A stretch of 48,502 nucleotides of DNA from assembly GCA_017508895.1 (NCBI GenBank), contig JAFWRA010000201.1:1-48502 (forward strand). The letters run 5' to 3'. The notes beneath the pieces were generated by a model. That model did no database searches and was not told the DNA's origin. It saw nothing but the letters and a program-made list of their open reading frames with translations. Within the stretch, counting starts at the first letter, position 1; the number at the start of each line of letters is the position of its first letter. The position numbers were made by a program, and so were the translations under genes. Source of the stretch: Bacteroidales bacterium (GTDB taxonomy: Bacteria; Bacteroidota; Bacteroidia; Bacteroidales; F082). Positions 24,701-36,100 of the stretch are shown one piece after another.

Positions 24701-27183
24701 TTGATTGCTCTAACCTTACGATTATCAACTATAACGCTGCAAACTGTACGCAAATGGGCAGCTCGGCGAATCCCGTCTTTGGCGGTAGCACAGCCATCAC
24801 GACCTTCTACATTGGCGTTAATGTTGTCACAATTCCGAACTATGCCTTTAAGAACTGCTCAAGCGTGGCTGAAATTCATGCTGCATCAGCCATGCCTCCG
24901 ACTTTCACAGGCAACGACACCCAATATGGTTTCACCGATATAAACCAAAGCATTCCTGTGTATGTGCCTTGTGGCAAGTCGAACAACTATCGGAACGCTA
25001 CTTATTGGAACCATTTCTCCAACTATGTTGAGGACTATCCTTACTATGTGACTGTTTCGTCAAACAACACAACGATGGGTAGTGCCAGTGTTACCCAGCA
25101 GCCTTCGTGTTCTAACAATGGCCAAACCATTGTGAAGGCCACGCCTGCTCCCGATTGCTTCTTCATTAATTGGACCCATAATGGCAATGTCGTTTCGACG
25201 AGTGCCACCTATAACTTCACTCCTACAGAGAACATGCAATTGGTGGCCAACTTTGCCGATTCGCAAGTTGTCATCGCCGCTGTTGCCGATCCTGAAGAAG
25301 GTGGAACGATTACGGGTGATGGCAATTACGATTACGGTGCCTCGGTCACGCTTACGGCTGTTGCCAGTTCTGGCTATGTTTTCGTCAATTGGACTGAGAA
25401 TGGCGATGTGGTTTCCACTAATTCGACGTTCTCGTTCACGGCCACGACCAGCAGAAACTTGGTGGCTCATTTTTCCGAGTTCGTTAACCATTGGACGCCC
25501 GAAACCAGCTTGTATGAAGACAACATGACATTCACCTGTGTTTTACAGTTGGACGGTGTGGAACAATACACGACGATGCTTGAAGTTGGTGCCTTCTGTG
25601 GCGAGGAGTGCCGTGGTAGCCAACGCGCCACCTATTTCGCGCCTACCGATCGTTATATCATTCAAATGACCGTGTTCGGTGAAGTCAATGATATGATTTC
25701 GTTCAGGTTGTTCGACCATCAGCAGAATGCTGAACTCATTTTGACCCCGCCAACACCTGTCCCATTCACTACCAATGGCTATGGTTCGCTTTTCAATCCT
25801 TATATCTTGAATTTCACTTCTACCGTCCAGATTTCTGCTGAAGCCAATCCTGTCGATGCAGGTGAAATCACGGGAACAGGCGAATATATCGTTGGTGCCG
25901 TAGCCACATTGACTGCCAATGCTAATGTTGGTTATCAGTTCAAGAACTGGACCTTAGACGGTGTTGTGGTTTCAAATAGTGCCTCATACCAGTTTACTGT
26001 CACTGGAGCTGGTCATTATGTTGCTAACTTCCAATATGTCCACACACAAGCCCTCAGCAATGGCTGGAGTTGGTGGTCGTCATATATCGAGCTTTCCAAT
26101 ATTAACGGATTGGAGCAATTGGAGAACAGTCTCGCAAACAATGGATTGATTATTAAGTCGAGAACCAATGGCTATGTGGAGGCTTATCCCTATAATGGCT
26201 CGACCTATTGGTATGGTCCATTGAATTCCATTTGCAATGAGCAAATGTACAAGATTCGTGTCAATGCCGCTTGCAATGCTACCATTGTCGGTGAAACTAC
26301 CGTACCAACGAGTCATCCTATTTCCATCAAGAACGGTTGGAACTGGATTGGTTTCCCCAACATCCAAAATGTGAGTGTGGATGTGGCCATGAGTAATTTC
26401 ACACCTGAGAGCAATGATGTCATCAAGGGAAGAAACAGTTATACAACTTACTATTCCGATGGTAACTACAACATGTGGTATGGCACTTTGAACACCTTTG
26501 AAGCAGGTAAGGGCTATATGTACCGTTCGAATAGTAGCACACAAAAGACTTTGGTGTTCCAGACGGGTAGGGGTGAGACCAGTTTAGACAACGTAACGCC
26601 TGAAGACAATGTCTTCCAACCTGTTGACGAGTATTTCGCTGACAATATGACATTGACTGCGGTGGTTGAATTGGAAGGAACGGAACTGCGTTCCGAAGAC
26701 TATGAGATTGCCGCTTTTGTTGGTGACGAATGCCGTGGCAGTGTGAAGTTGATGTATATCGAACCCATTGACCGCTATATTGCTTTCCTCAACATCTTTG
26801 GCGATCAGGCTGAAGCTATGCAATTCCGCATCACCGATGGCATTAATGTGAGCTTCTCATCCGATGATTTGACCTATGAGAATGACGGGATGGTTGGCAC
26901 ACTGAGCGATCCGTTTGTCCTACATTTCGGCACAATGGATGTAGACGAAGCCCTCAATGCAAACGTGATGGTTTATCCCAATCCTTCAGAAGGTCTTTTC
27001 AACATTGAAGGACAAAACATGAGGAAGATAGAAGTGCTCAATGCATTCGGCCAAGTCATCCTTTCCGAGGAGATTGAAAACGGATTCTTGCAAATTGACT
27101 TGAATAATCGTGCAAGTGGCATTTACATGCTTCGTGTGACCACCGATGATGGAATAATGAACAAACAATTGATTAAAAAGTAA
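21715..27183 (+). CDS. BspA-like leucine-rich-repeat surface protein with InlB-type B repeats and T9SS sorting domain
   Basis: This protein has 1822 residues. The start at 21715 gives a signal peptide (about 1-32, NVFAAN). Residues about 110-1095 are LRR_5/BspA-type repeats (pattern VTIPxSVTSIGxxAFxxCxxL). Divergent InlB B-repeats follow (FxNWTxNGxVVSTxxxxxF, about 1105-1255 and 1375-1445) with an intervening domain marked by LEVGAFCGEECRGS and RLFDH. Then come a GWSWWSSYIEL ... GWNWIGFP module (about 1445-1620), a second copy of the GDECRGS domain (about 1635-1745) and a type A T9SS sorting domain (VYPNPSEGLF ... KQLIKK). It is probably a surface adhesin. Its stop overlaps the next start (TAATG at 27181-27185), so the pair is an operon. 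Confidence 0.9.
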   Translation: MNKRSLHPKRALRSVLFILLLSAVGMANVFAANHDFTSVAANGQTLYYKITSNTTNSRTVMVTHPNSDTYGISSGPNDYNYAGNPYGNGGSSIYYSRPTGNLIIPYYVEYNGISYSVTAIDDYAFGTTYSYSSSNPNFYACTGLTSVVIPASVQTIGNQAFARCSGLTTVTIPTSVTSIGSEVFRYCSNLVTVNFNATNCSSVGSNTWESCTKFTTLNLGNTVTRIPNYGFQGATKIASVTLPNSLTTIGTAGFSQCTSLTTITCGNASTLATVSSYSFQNCSNLANINLPNTVTTIGNYSFAGCSKLKSTLTTQLLPNSLQSIGNYAFQNATTLAYIRIPSTLTSLGKYAFQGCTALNTVDYEATNCTYSGTQAEPPFFGCSALATVMVSDNVTQIPDYCFKDCTALTNLTLRNGLTSIGTYGFYECRNINSLVLPVSVTSIGSFAFGNAYDMQLTRVESHNTTPPTIGGEVAFASGQTIYVPNASVSAYQSAEYWSGYNIVGMDQHYDFSQACSSGQTLYYIIEDAAQHKVKVTYAKEYNGYYYQGHPEPAGGVVIPTTVSYNGQNYTVTNIDENAFKDCIRMTAVTIPTSINTIGETAFSGCTGLVTVNYNAINCTTMGSSASPVFANCTSLTTLNIGTGVTTIPAYAFKNCSHLNCNLVFPNSMLTIGEEAFYGCSAMISQLNFPNAVTAIGDSAFYNCSSLIGNLRLGTAVTTVGASAFQGCTNLTTLTMYNAMEQIGASAFRGCTGLGETVTIPNSVVQIGADAFKDCSGITGLVLGTALESIGNNAFENCTGLAVAIELPSSVANVGENAFKASGITGITIPNTVTSMNTGAFMNCTSLTQVDIQNNKIAASQFEGCTALTSITIPATVTTMLENAFKNCTGLTTVTMQNETIGVSAFEGCTGLASMLIPDCITSIGEKAFYNCSGLTTVNVPYTVTSIGTSVFENCTSLTIVTLNNLVIAANQFKGCTGMVEFTIPSQINSVGENALFDCSNLTIINYNAANCTQMGSSANPVFGGSTAITTFYIGVNVVTIPNYAFKNCSSVAEIHAASAMPPTFTGNDTQYGFTDINQSIPVYVPCGKSNNYRNATYWNHFSNYVEDYPYYVTVSSNNTTMGSASVTQQPSCSNNGQTIVKATPAPDCFFINWTHNGNVVSTSATYNFTPTENMQLVANFADSQVVIAAVADPEEGGTITGDGNYDYGASVTLTAVASSGYVFVNWTENGDVVSTNSTFSFTATTSRNLVAHFSEFVNHWTPETSLYEDNMTFTCVLQLDGVEQYTTMLEVGAFCGEECRGSQRATYFAPTDRYIIQMTVFGEVNDMISFRLFDHQQNAELILTPPTPVPFTTNGYGSLFNPYILNFTSTVQISAEANPVDAGEITGTGEYIVGAVATLTANANVGYQFKNWTLDGVVVSNSASYQFTVTGAGHYVANFQYVHTQALSNGWSWWSSYIELSNINGLEQLENSLANNGLIIKSRTNGYVEAYPYNGSTYWYGPLNSICNEQMYKIRVNAACNATIVGETTVPTSHPISIKNGWNWIGFPNIQNVSVDVAMSNFTPESNDVIKGRNSYTTYYSDGNYNMWYGTLNTFEAGKGYMYRSNSSTQKTLVFQTGRGETSLDNVTPEDNVFQPVDEYFADNMTLTAVVELEGTELRSEDYEIAAFVGDECRGSVKLMYIEPIDRYIAFLNIFGDQAEAMQFRITDGINVSFSSDDLTYENDGMVGTLSDPFVLHFGTMDVDEALNANVMVYPNPSEGLFNIEGQNMRKIEVLNAFGQVILSEEIENGFLQIDLNNRASGIYMLRVTTDDGIMNKQLIKK

Positions 27184-29975
27184 TGACGATGAAAAAGAGC
27201 ATCATATTCTTGCTCGTCTTAATGTTGTCCAATGGTTGGCTATTTGCCAACCATTGGATTCCTAATGACTCGAATTTCGAGGATAACATGACCTTGACGG
27301 GCATTATCCAAATCAATGATGTTGAGCAGCAATCCACCACACTGGAAGTAGGTGTTTTTTGCGGAGAGGAATGTCGTGGTTCAGGAATACCGACCTATTT
27401 CATTCCAACACAACGTTATGTTGTGCAACTGACCATTTTCGGAGAACTTGGCGACCAGCTTACCTTCAAGTTGTTTGACCATGCTTTGGGGCAGGAACTG
27501 GATTTGGTTTCACCCGAGGCGGTGTCTTTCAATGCTAACGGTTATGGCTCATTGTCCGATCCTTATATCCTGAATTTTACGGGAAATGTAACAGAAAGGT
27601 TCGCTATTACTGCAAATGCCGACCCTGCGGAAGGCGGAACAATTGAGGGAACAGGTTTGTACGAGGAAGGACAGACTTGTACTCTTGTCGCCACGCCCAA
27701 CGAAAACTACGCCTTTGTCAATTGGACAGAAGAGGATGTGGAAGTCTCAACGAACAACACTTATTCTTTTATCGTGGATGCCGACCGTGCCTTGACGGCA
27801 CATTTTACAAGCAGTGAAACCCACTGGATTCCGAACGGTGCCCCGTATGAAGACAACATGACCTTGACGGGTGTCATCCAAATCAATGGAGAAGAGCAAC
27901 AATCCACCACTTTGGAAGTAGGTGTTTTTTGCGGGGAGGAATGCCGTGGTTCAGGAATACCGACCTATTTCATTCCGACCCAACGATATGTTGTTCAACT
28001 GACCATTTTCGGAGAACTTGGCGACCAGCTTACCTTCAAGTTGTTTGACCATGCTTTGGGGCAAGAGCTGGATCTGGTTTCGCCAGAGGCAGTGTCTTTC
28101 ATTGCTAACGGGTATGGCTCATTGTCCGATCCTTATATCCTAAATTTCACAGGAAGTGTAACGGAAAGGTTTACCATTACTGCAATTGCCGACCCTACGG
28201 AAGGTGGAACAATCATGGGAACAGGTTTGTACGAGGAAGGACAATCCTGTACTCTTGTTGCCACAGCTAACGAAAACTATGCTTTCGTCAATTGGACAGA
28301 AAATGGTGTGGAAGTCTCAACGAACGACACTTATTCCTTTACCGTGAATGCCGACCGTGCCTTGACGGCACATTTTACAAGCAGTGAAACCCATTGGATT
28401 CCGAACGATGCCATGTATGAAGACAACATGACCTTGACGGGTGTCATCCAAATCAATGGAGAAGAGCAACAATCCACTACTTTGGAAGTAGGTGTTTTTT
28501 GCGGGGAGGAATGTCGTGGTGCCCAATTGGCGACCTATTTCTTCCCAACGCAGCGCTATTTGGTGCAACTGATTGTATTCGGAGAAACTGGCGACCAATT
28601 GACTTTCAAATTGTTTGATCATGCTATTGGTCAAGAGTTGAACCTTATTTCACCCGAAGCAATCACATTTATAGCCAACGGATACGGAACGTTGGGGAAT
28701 CCATACGTTTTGAATTTTACAGGTGACATCCCAACCCCAGCTTTCCACTTCATCGCGGCAGGCAATTGGAGCAATGCCGCCAACTGGCAGTACGGGGCTT
28801 TACCCGGAGTCAACGATATTGTCTTCATCGATGCCAACTGCCAGCTCGACATGACCACCGAGGTAGCCGAACTGACCGTTTCAAATGGCCAATTACTCAC
28901 CCTCCAGCCAGACAAAACCCTCACGGTGACTGGCGACCTGACCAACACCTCCACAGAGGGCTTGGTCATCAAAGATGGCGCACAACTCATCAATGCATCT
29001 GGTAATGTGTTTGCAACGTTGGAGAAGGACATTGTCGCATATAGCGACAGCAACCCCGATGCTTGGTACACCATCGCCTCGGCGATGGACGAAATGCCCA
29101 TCGAGGGAAGCAGCTTCGCCACCCCGGAATTCGACTTGTATCGCTTCAACGAGAGCAACCTCACCAACGAGGAATGGGAGAACTACAAGGGCGGCCTTGC
29201 TGACTTCACCACCTTCGAGAATGGCCGAGGCTACCTCTTTGCCAACAGCAACGCTTTCAGTCCCGCCTTTACAGGTACTCTAAACTCCTCAGCGGTCACT
29301 TGCCCCTTGTCCTACACCGAGCGTCCCAACGATCCGCTCAGTGGCTTCAACCTCATCGGTAACCCCTTCCCACACGACATCTATAAGGGCGTGGGAGCGG
29401 CCATCGACGATGCCAACCTAGCTTCAGGCTACTACACCCTGACTAACGAAGGCACATGGCAGGTTCATACCTTTGAAGACGCCATCCATCCTGGACAAGG
29501 CATCCTGGTGAAGGTAGCTGCCCCCACCGTCTTGACGATAGCCAAGAGCACCGCCGTCGCCACTTCGGAAACGGGTGGAGCCAAGAGGGAGACCAGCCCG
29601 TTGAGCATCAGCATCAAGGGCGAAAACGGAATGGATCAGGCATTCGTGTACTTCGGTCGTGGCAACAGCATGGAGAAGATGGGTGGCTTTGTCGCACAGG
29701 AGCCGAGCCTTTGGGTTCGTGACAACGGCAAGGACTACGCCATTGCACACGTGGAGAAAGCCGATGGGACATTGGAGTTCTGCTTCAGCTGCAAACAGAC
29801 GGGCGACTTCACCCTGACCGTCGACAGAAACGAGATGGAATTCGAATATTTCCAACTGGTTGACCACGTCACTGGCTTGACTGTGGATTTGTTGAAACAA
29901 CCCACCTACGGCTTCCATGCCACCGGACAAGAACCTGATGCCCGTTTCAGCATCAGATTCAAAGTGGCGGAATAA
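27183..29975 (+). CDS. Secreted repeat protein with three GEECRGS domains and InlB-type B repeats
   Basis: This 930-residue protein has its start at 27183 overlapping the upstream stop by one base. A second ATG at 27189 is possible. The signal peptide is about 1-24 (GWLFAN). Three copies of a domain beginning HWIPN ... EDNMTLTG and containing LEVGVFCGEECRG and FGExGDQLTFKLFDHA are at about 23-135, 213-325 and 403-515. The first two are each followed by an InlB-type B repeat (about 140-212 and 330-402). At DNA level the units repeat every 570 bp. The C-terminal 410 residues are the GNWSNAANW ... RFSIRFKVAE module shared with the protein at 16774-21366. No type A sorting domain is seen. The same GEECRGS domain occurs in the preceding gene, which suggests a common partner or scaffold. 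Confidence 0.88.
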   Translation: MTMKKSIIFLLVLMLSNGWLFANHWIPNDSNFEDNMTLTGIIQINDVEQQSTTLEVGVFCGEECRGSGIPTYFIPTQRYVVQLTIFGELGDQLTFKLFDHALGQELDLVSPEAVSFNANGYGSLSDPYILNFTGNVTERFAITANADPAEGGTIEGTGLYEEGQTCTLVATPNENYAFVNWTEEDVEVSTNNTYSFIVDADRALTAHFTSSETHWIPNGAPYEDNMTLTGVIQINGEEQQSTTLEVGVFCGEECRGSGIPTYFIPTQRYVVQLTIFGELGDQLTFKLFDHALGQELDLVSPEAVSFIANGYGSLSDPYILNFTGSVTERFTITAIADPTEGGTIMGTGLYEEGQSCTLVATANENYAFVNWTENGVEVSTNDTYSFTVNADRALTAHFTSSETHWIPNDAMYEDNMTLTGVIQINGEEQQSTTLEVGVFCGEECRGAQLATYFFPTQRYLVQLIVFGETGDQLTFKLFDHAIGQELNLISPEAITFIANGYGTLGNPYVLNFTGDIPTPAFHFIAAGNWSNAANWQYGALPGVNDIVFIDANCQLDMTTEVAELTVSNGQLLTLQPDKTLTVTGDLTNTSTEGLVIKDGAQLINASGNVFATLEKDIVAYSDSNPDAWYTIASAMDEMPIEGSSFATPEFDLYRFNESNLTNEEWENYKGGLADFTTFENGRGYLFANSNAFSPAFTGTLNSSAVTCPLSYTERPNDPLSGFNLIGNPFPHDIYKGVGAAIDDANLASGYYTLTNEGTWQVHTFEDAIHPGQGILVKVAAPTVLTIAKSTAVATSETGGAKRETSPLSISIKGENGMDQAFVYFGRGNSMEKMGGFVAQEPSLWVRDNGKDYAIAHVEKADGTLEFCFSCKQTGDFTLTVDRNEMEFEYFQLVDHVTGLTVDLLKQPTYGFHATGQEPDARFSIRFKVAE
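27251..28740 (+). repeat. 570-bp tandem coding repeat, two full copies and a partial third
   Basis: Units start at 27251, 27821 and 28391 (each at a CCA(T/C)TGGATT word), spaced by exactly 570 bp. Copies one and two are highly similar over long stretches, and copy three diverges and is cut short. Exact length conservation of 190 codons indicates duplication by unequal recombination. Confidence 0.9.
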
Positions 29976-29996
29976 ACAATGTGATTTTGTTTGAAT

Positions 29997-30027
29997 AAAC
30001 GGTCATCTCACGCGAGGTGGCCGTTTT
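29997..30027 (+). terminator. Terminator, shared cassette copy 2
   Basis: This has the same hairpin as 21388-21422, with an ACGC loop and a TTTT end. The 20 bases between stop codon and hairpin are also nearly the same as in copy 1. Confidence 0.88.
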
Positions 30028-30094
30028 CGTAACATTTAAAAGTAGAAATAAACTTCTTTTTTTTGATTTTTCTTTATTCTATTGCGGAAATACG

Positions 30095-30102
30095 TATCTT
30101 TG
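30095..30102 (+). promoter_or_regulatory. Putative -7 box (TATCTTTG) for the C10 protease gene
   Basis: TATCTTTG matches TAnnTTTG and lies 26 bases before the start codon. No properly spaced TTG was found, so the -33 assignment is open. Confidence 0.5.
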
Positions 30103-30128
30103 TCACCAATACTACAAATATTATTGAT

Positions 30129-33100
30129 ATGAAACACAATCTATTATTATTCAGTATGCTTTTTTTGGTCATGCCTTTGATCATGAAAGCCACCCCCGTT
30201 GACGAAGGAACCGCCCGCGAAGTGGGCTTTAGGTTCATGAACGCTAACGCAAAAGAACCGATGCGAGGTATTAATGACTTGCAATTGGTAGCCACTTACG
30301 ACATCAGCCGTGGCGATGCGGCCTTCTACATCTTCAATACGCCAAATGGTTTTGTTATTGTGTCTGCCGATGATTGTGCCACGCCCATTCTTGGTTATTC
30401 CGATGAAGGGCAATTTGATATGGAAAACATTCCAATCCAGATGCAGGACTACTTGCAAGATTTTGTTGAACAGATTCAATATGGCATTGAAAACCATCTG
30501 GAAGCCGATGAACTAACGGCTCAACAGTGGGAACTTGTGATAACCGAGGGGCGATTGACCAATAACCGTACCAACGAATCGGTAGAGCCTTTACTCACCC
30601 CTATCTGGGGTCAAAGTTATCCTTATAATATGTTTGTCCCAAATGGTTACCCCACGGGCTGTACGGCCACTGCCATGGCGCAAATTATGAAATATTGGGA
30701 ATGGCCGGTGCAAGGAATAGGCTATCATTCTTACGAATGGAATGGCCAAAATCTGAGTGCCAATTTTGGTGAGACCATTTACGATTGGGCCATGATGCTG
30801 GATAGTTATTATGGCCAAGCCACACAAGAACAAAAGGAAGCCGTGGCAACACTTATGTGGCATTGTGGTGTTTCTGTTGATATGGATTATGCATCAGGTG
30901 GTTCCGGCGCTTTGTTGTATCCCAGATCGTTGATTAATTATTTTGGCTATTCTAATGAAATGAGTGCTGAATACCGTAGGAATTATTCCGATGCTACATG
31001 GAAAGCTAAACTTAAGGACTGTCTCAATTTGGGCAGGCCTATGTATTATACAGGTTATCATGGGATGAATGGTCATGCTTTCGTATGTGATGGTTATGAT
31101 GTCAATGAATTGTTTCATTTCAATTGGGGTTGGGATGGTTTAAGTAACGGTTATTTTGCTATTGGAGCTTTAATATATCAATTTAATAGTGATCATAGGG
31201 CAATATTTAATATCCATCCTCAAGGTGATACGACCAATTATGAAATCAATGTTACGGTTAATCTAGCTGAAGGCGGTATTGTGTTAGGTGATGGCTCTTA
31301 TACACATGGTACAATTGTAACTCTTACGGCAATTGCTAATGAGGGTTTTGGATTCTGCTATTGGGAAGAGAATGGGGGAATTGCTTCTACTGATCCGGTG
31401 TATTCTTTTAGTGCAAACTATAACCGTGACTTAGTGGCGGTGTTTGCAGAACCTTTCGCCATAACTACATCTGCCACAGAAGGAGGTATTGTCTCAGGAG
31501 AAGGCTATTATTATTATGGAGAGTCAAGCTTGGTAACAGCCACTGCAAACGAAGGATATTGTTTTGCTTTCTGGGCAGAAAATGACAATGTTGTCTCATA
31601 CAACGCCAACTATAATTTTGTTGTGTCAAGTGAAAGACATTTGACTGCCCATTTTGTGTTGTTGGAAGATAATATTGTCTTTGCCGATTCCAAAGTAAAA
31701 GCCATTTGTGTGGCAAATTGGGATTCTAACGGTGATGGTGTTCTGAGTTATGCAGAAGCAGCCGCGGTGACTAGCATCGGTGAAGTGTTTAGAAATCATC
31801 CTGAGATTACATCCTTTAAAGAATTGCAGTATTTCTATGGCCTTATATCAATTGACAATTATGCTTTCTATAATTGTAGAGGCTTGACCGCAGTGAAAAT
31901 TCCGAATTCTGTAACAACAATAGGAAAAAACTCATTCAATGGTTGCCAAGGCTTAACGGGATCATTGACCATTCCGAATGGAGTTGTTTCAATTGGCAAT
32001 AATGCATTTTCTAATTGCAGTCAATTGGAATCGATTGTCATTTCAAATTCCGTAAGCACGATTGGCGGTGCTGCTTTTTCCAGTTGTAACGGTTTGACTT
32101 CAATAATTGTCCTCCCCGAAACACCACCTGTTTTAGCTTTAAATTCATTTATAAATGTCCCAACATCTGTCTCTGTGTTTGTCCCTTGTGGTTCGGTTGA
32201 GGCATATCAAACTATGGATGGTTGGGGCAACTTTTCAAATATTTTGGGGTTGTGTTTGCCAGGAACCATTACCATTAATGCTGACCCGTCTGTAGGTGGA
32301 ATAGTTGAGGGGGCGGGAACCTATATTAGTGGAACTTCTTGTATAGTCACAGCAATGCCGAATGAGGGATATCGTTTTGCAAATTGGACAGAAAATGGTC
32401 AAGTGGTGTCTGTTGATGCCGATTATAGTTTTATTGTGACCAATGACAGACAATTAGTTGCACATTTTGTTTTAAATGAAAATATTGTTTTTGCTGATTC
32501 AAATGTAAAAACCATTTGTTTAGTCAACTGGGATACTGATGGTGATGGTGAATTGAACTATGGTGAAGCTGCAGCAACAATGAGAATTGGGGAAGTATTT
32601 AAAAATCATACAGAAATCACCTCATTTGATGAACTGCAGTATTTTGTTAGTTTAATCGCAATAGACAATTCTGCTTTTTCTGGTTGTAATGGCTTGACCT
32701 CTTTAATCATCCCCAATTCTGTGACCTCGATAGGCAGTTATGCTTTCTCTGGTTGCAGCGGATTGACTGGTGATTTGACCATTCCCAATTCTGTGACCTC
32801 GATAGGCAATTATGCTTTCTACAATTGCAGCGGATTGACTGGTGATTTGACCATTTCTAATTCAGTGACTTCAATAGGCAATTATGCATTCTCCAACTGT
32901 AGCGGTTTGGTTGGTGATCTGATCATCCCCAATTCTGTCACCACTATAGGCAATTATGCATTCTCCAACTGTAGTGGTTTCAATGGCAATCTCATTATTT
33001 CAAATTCCGTTAGCTTTATAGGGGAATACGCCTTCAGTAATTGTGGAAACTTAACAGGCTCGTTGACCATTCCGAACTCTGTTACCACTATTGGCAAAGG

Positions 33101-36100
33101 TGCATTTTATTATTGCACGAGTCTGAATGGATCTTTGACTATCCCTAACTCGGTCATCTCAATAGGCAGTTCTGCTTTCTCAGGTTGTAGCAGTTTAACA
33201 GGAACACTGACTATTCCAAATTCCATAACCACAATAGAATATGGTGCTTTCTCAGGTTGTAGAGGTTTTACAGGTTCATTGGTTATTCCAAATTCAGTAA
33301 CTTCTATTAGTGATTGGGCTTTTGATTTTTGTATTGGTTTGACAGGCACACTTACTATCTCAAATTCGGTTAATTCGATTGGCGATCGTGCTTTCAGGAA
33401 TTGTAATAGACTGACTTCAATGATTATTCTAACTGAAACACCGCCTACATTAGGGACAGATGTATTTAATAATGTGTCTACATCTATCCCAGTATTTGTT
33501 CCTTGCGGTTCTGTTGAAGCTTATCAAGCAATGGATGGATGGAACAATTTCACCAACGTTATGGATTTGTGCTTGCCAGGAACCATTACTGTTATTGCTG
33601 ACCCTGCTGAAGGCGGTGAGGTGACTGGTGCCGGAACATACGAAAGCGGCACGTTTTGTACTGTTACAGCTACACCAAACGAAGGATATCGTTTTGCAAA
33701 TTGGATAGAAAACGGCAATGTTGTCTCATTTGATGCAAATCATAGTTTTGTTGTGACGGGTGAAAGTTTGTTGACTGCCCATTTTGTATTGGAAGGAAAC
33801 ATTGTTTTTGCCGATGACAATGTGAAAGCCATTTGTGTATCCAACTGGGATACCAATGGTGATGGTGAGTTGAGCTATGTTGAAGCGGCCTCGGTGACAA
33901 CTCTATCGGTGATAAACATAGGTGAAATATTTAGTGGCAACACAGATATCACCTCATTTAATGAGTTAAAGTATTTTATAGGTTTGACTTCTATAGGTAA
34001 TAATGCGTTTCGTTATTGCAGTAATTTAATGGAATTGCCAACATTACCGAGCACTATCACCTCGATAGGCAATTCTGCTTTTTCAGGTTGTAGCGGCATA
34101 ATAGGTCCATTAAATATTCCAAATTCTGTTACTTCAATTGGCAATTCTGCTTTTTCAGGTTGTAGCGGCATAATAGGTCCATTAAATATTCCAAATTCTG
34201 TTACTTCAATTGGCAATTCTGCTTTTTCAGGTTGTAGCGGCTTAATAGGTACATTAAATATTCCGAATTCTGTCACTTATATAGGCAATTCTGCTTTTTA
34301 TATGTGTAGCGGTTTTACTGGCAATTTAACTATTCCCAGTTCCGTGATCAAAATAGGCAGTTTTGCTTTTTATGGTTGCAGAGGTCTGACAGGTTCAGTG
34401 ACTATTCCGAATGCCATCACTTCAATTGGGAGCGCAGTTTTTTATTGGTGCGATGGATTGACGTCAATGACAATTCCGAATTCCGTCACCTCTATAGGCG
34501 AATCAGCTTTCAGTAATTGTAGAGGCTTGACTTCAATAATTCTTCTTGCAGAGACTCCTCCTACGGTATCTTCGCCTTCTGAGGTTTTTTATGGTATCTC
34601 AACCTCTATTCCGATTTATGTTTTATGTGAATCTATTGAGGCATATCAGTCATCAGAAGGTTGGAATCGTTTCTCAAATATTGTTGGTATGTGTTCTCCT
34701 GGAACGGTTACGGTTGCGGCTGTTCCAGCGGATGGGGGAGAAGTGACTGGTGCAGGAACGTATGAGAGTGGTACTTTTTGTACCGTTACAGCAACACCAA
34801 ACGAAGGATATAGCATTGCCAATTGGACAGAAAACGGTGTTGTGGTTTCCTACAATTACATTTATAGTTTCGTTGTGACAGGTGAAAGTGTTTTGGTCGC
34901 CAATTTTGTCCCTGACGGTAACATTGTTTTTGCGGATGCTAACGTAAAAGCTATCTGCATTGCCAATTGGGATACTAATGGCGATGGTGAACTAAGTTAT
35001 GGTGAGGCTGCCTCGGTTACGAGTCTCGGAGAAGTGTTTAGAGGAAATACGGAAATAACATCATTTGAAGAATTACAGTATTTCATCGCATTGAACTCTT
35101 TAGGCAACTATGCGTTCTACAATTGCAATGGCTTGACTGGATCGTTGACCATTCCTAATTCTGTCACATCTATTGGCAACTATGCGTTCTACAATTGCAG
35201 TGGCTTGACAGGATCGTTGACTATTCCTAATGCTGTTACATCTATAGGCAACTATGCGTTCTGCAATTGCGGTGGCTTGACAGGAAGTCTGATAATTCCC
35301 AATTCCGTGACCACAATTGGTAATAATGCTTTCAGGGGCTGTAGTGGATTCACTGGCGATTTAACTATTCCCAATTCCGTGATCACAATAAGCGGTTCAG
35401 CTTTTTATGGTTGCAGTGGCTTTACTGGAGATTTGACCATCTCCAATTCTTTAACTTCAATAGGAGGCTCTGTTTTCTATGGTTGCAGTGGATTTACGGG
35501 AGATTTGACCATCCCCAGCTCGGTAACCTCAATAGGTAGCTACGCTTTCTATAATTGCTGCAATTTAGCTTCAGTTATTATGCTTTCTTCATCAGTGCCC
35601 TCTTTAGGTAACAATGCTTTCTCAGGAACAAACGCTAACTATTACATCTATGTTCCATATCCATCCTTAGATGCCTATAAGACTGCTGCTATTTGGAGCA
35701 ATTATGAACCCAGGATCTTACCGATGGTCTATGCCACCGTTCCTGGTTATGGCGTTGGTAATGACAAATGGGTGTTTATCGCCTCACCACTTAGTGACGA
35801 CGTAGTCCCCACAGCGATTGATAACATGCTCCTCGGAACGAATTATGACCTTTATCAATTCGACCAGTCAGCTACCGAAGAAGAATGGCAAAACTACAAG
35901 GTTGACAGTTTCAATCTTGTCAATGGCCAAGGCTATGTGTATGCGAACGAGGTTGAGGTCAATATCATCTTTAAGGGCGTATTCAACGAGGACGAGACTA
36001 AAGTAGTCAACCTCGATTACGATGCTGAAAAAGCGAACCCCGGATGGAACCTCGTTGGCAATCCCTTCCCTGTAGATGCTTACATTGACAGACCTTACTA

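Noticed and set aside
31900..35600. CRISPR-like regular repeats
   Set aside because: The regular 72-bp spacing is in frame and encodes 24-residue leucine-rich repeats; there are no unrelated spacers and no cas genes.
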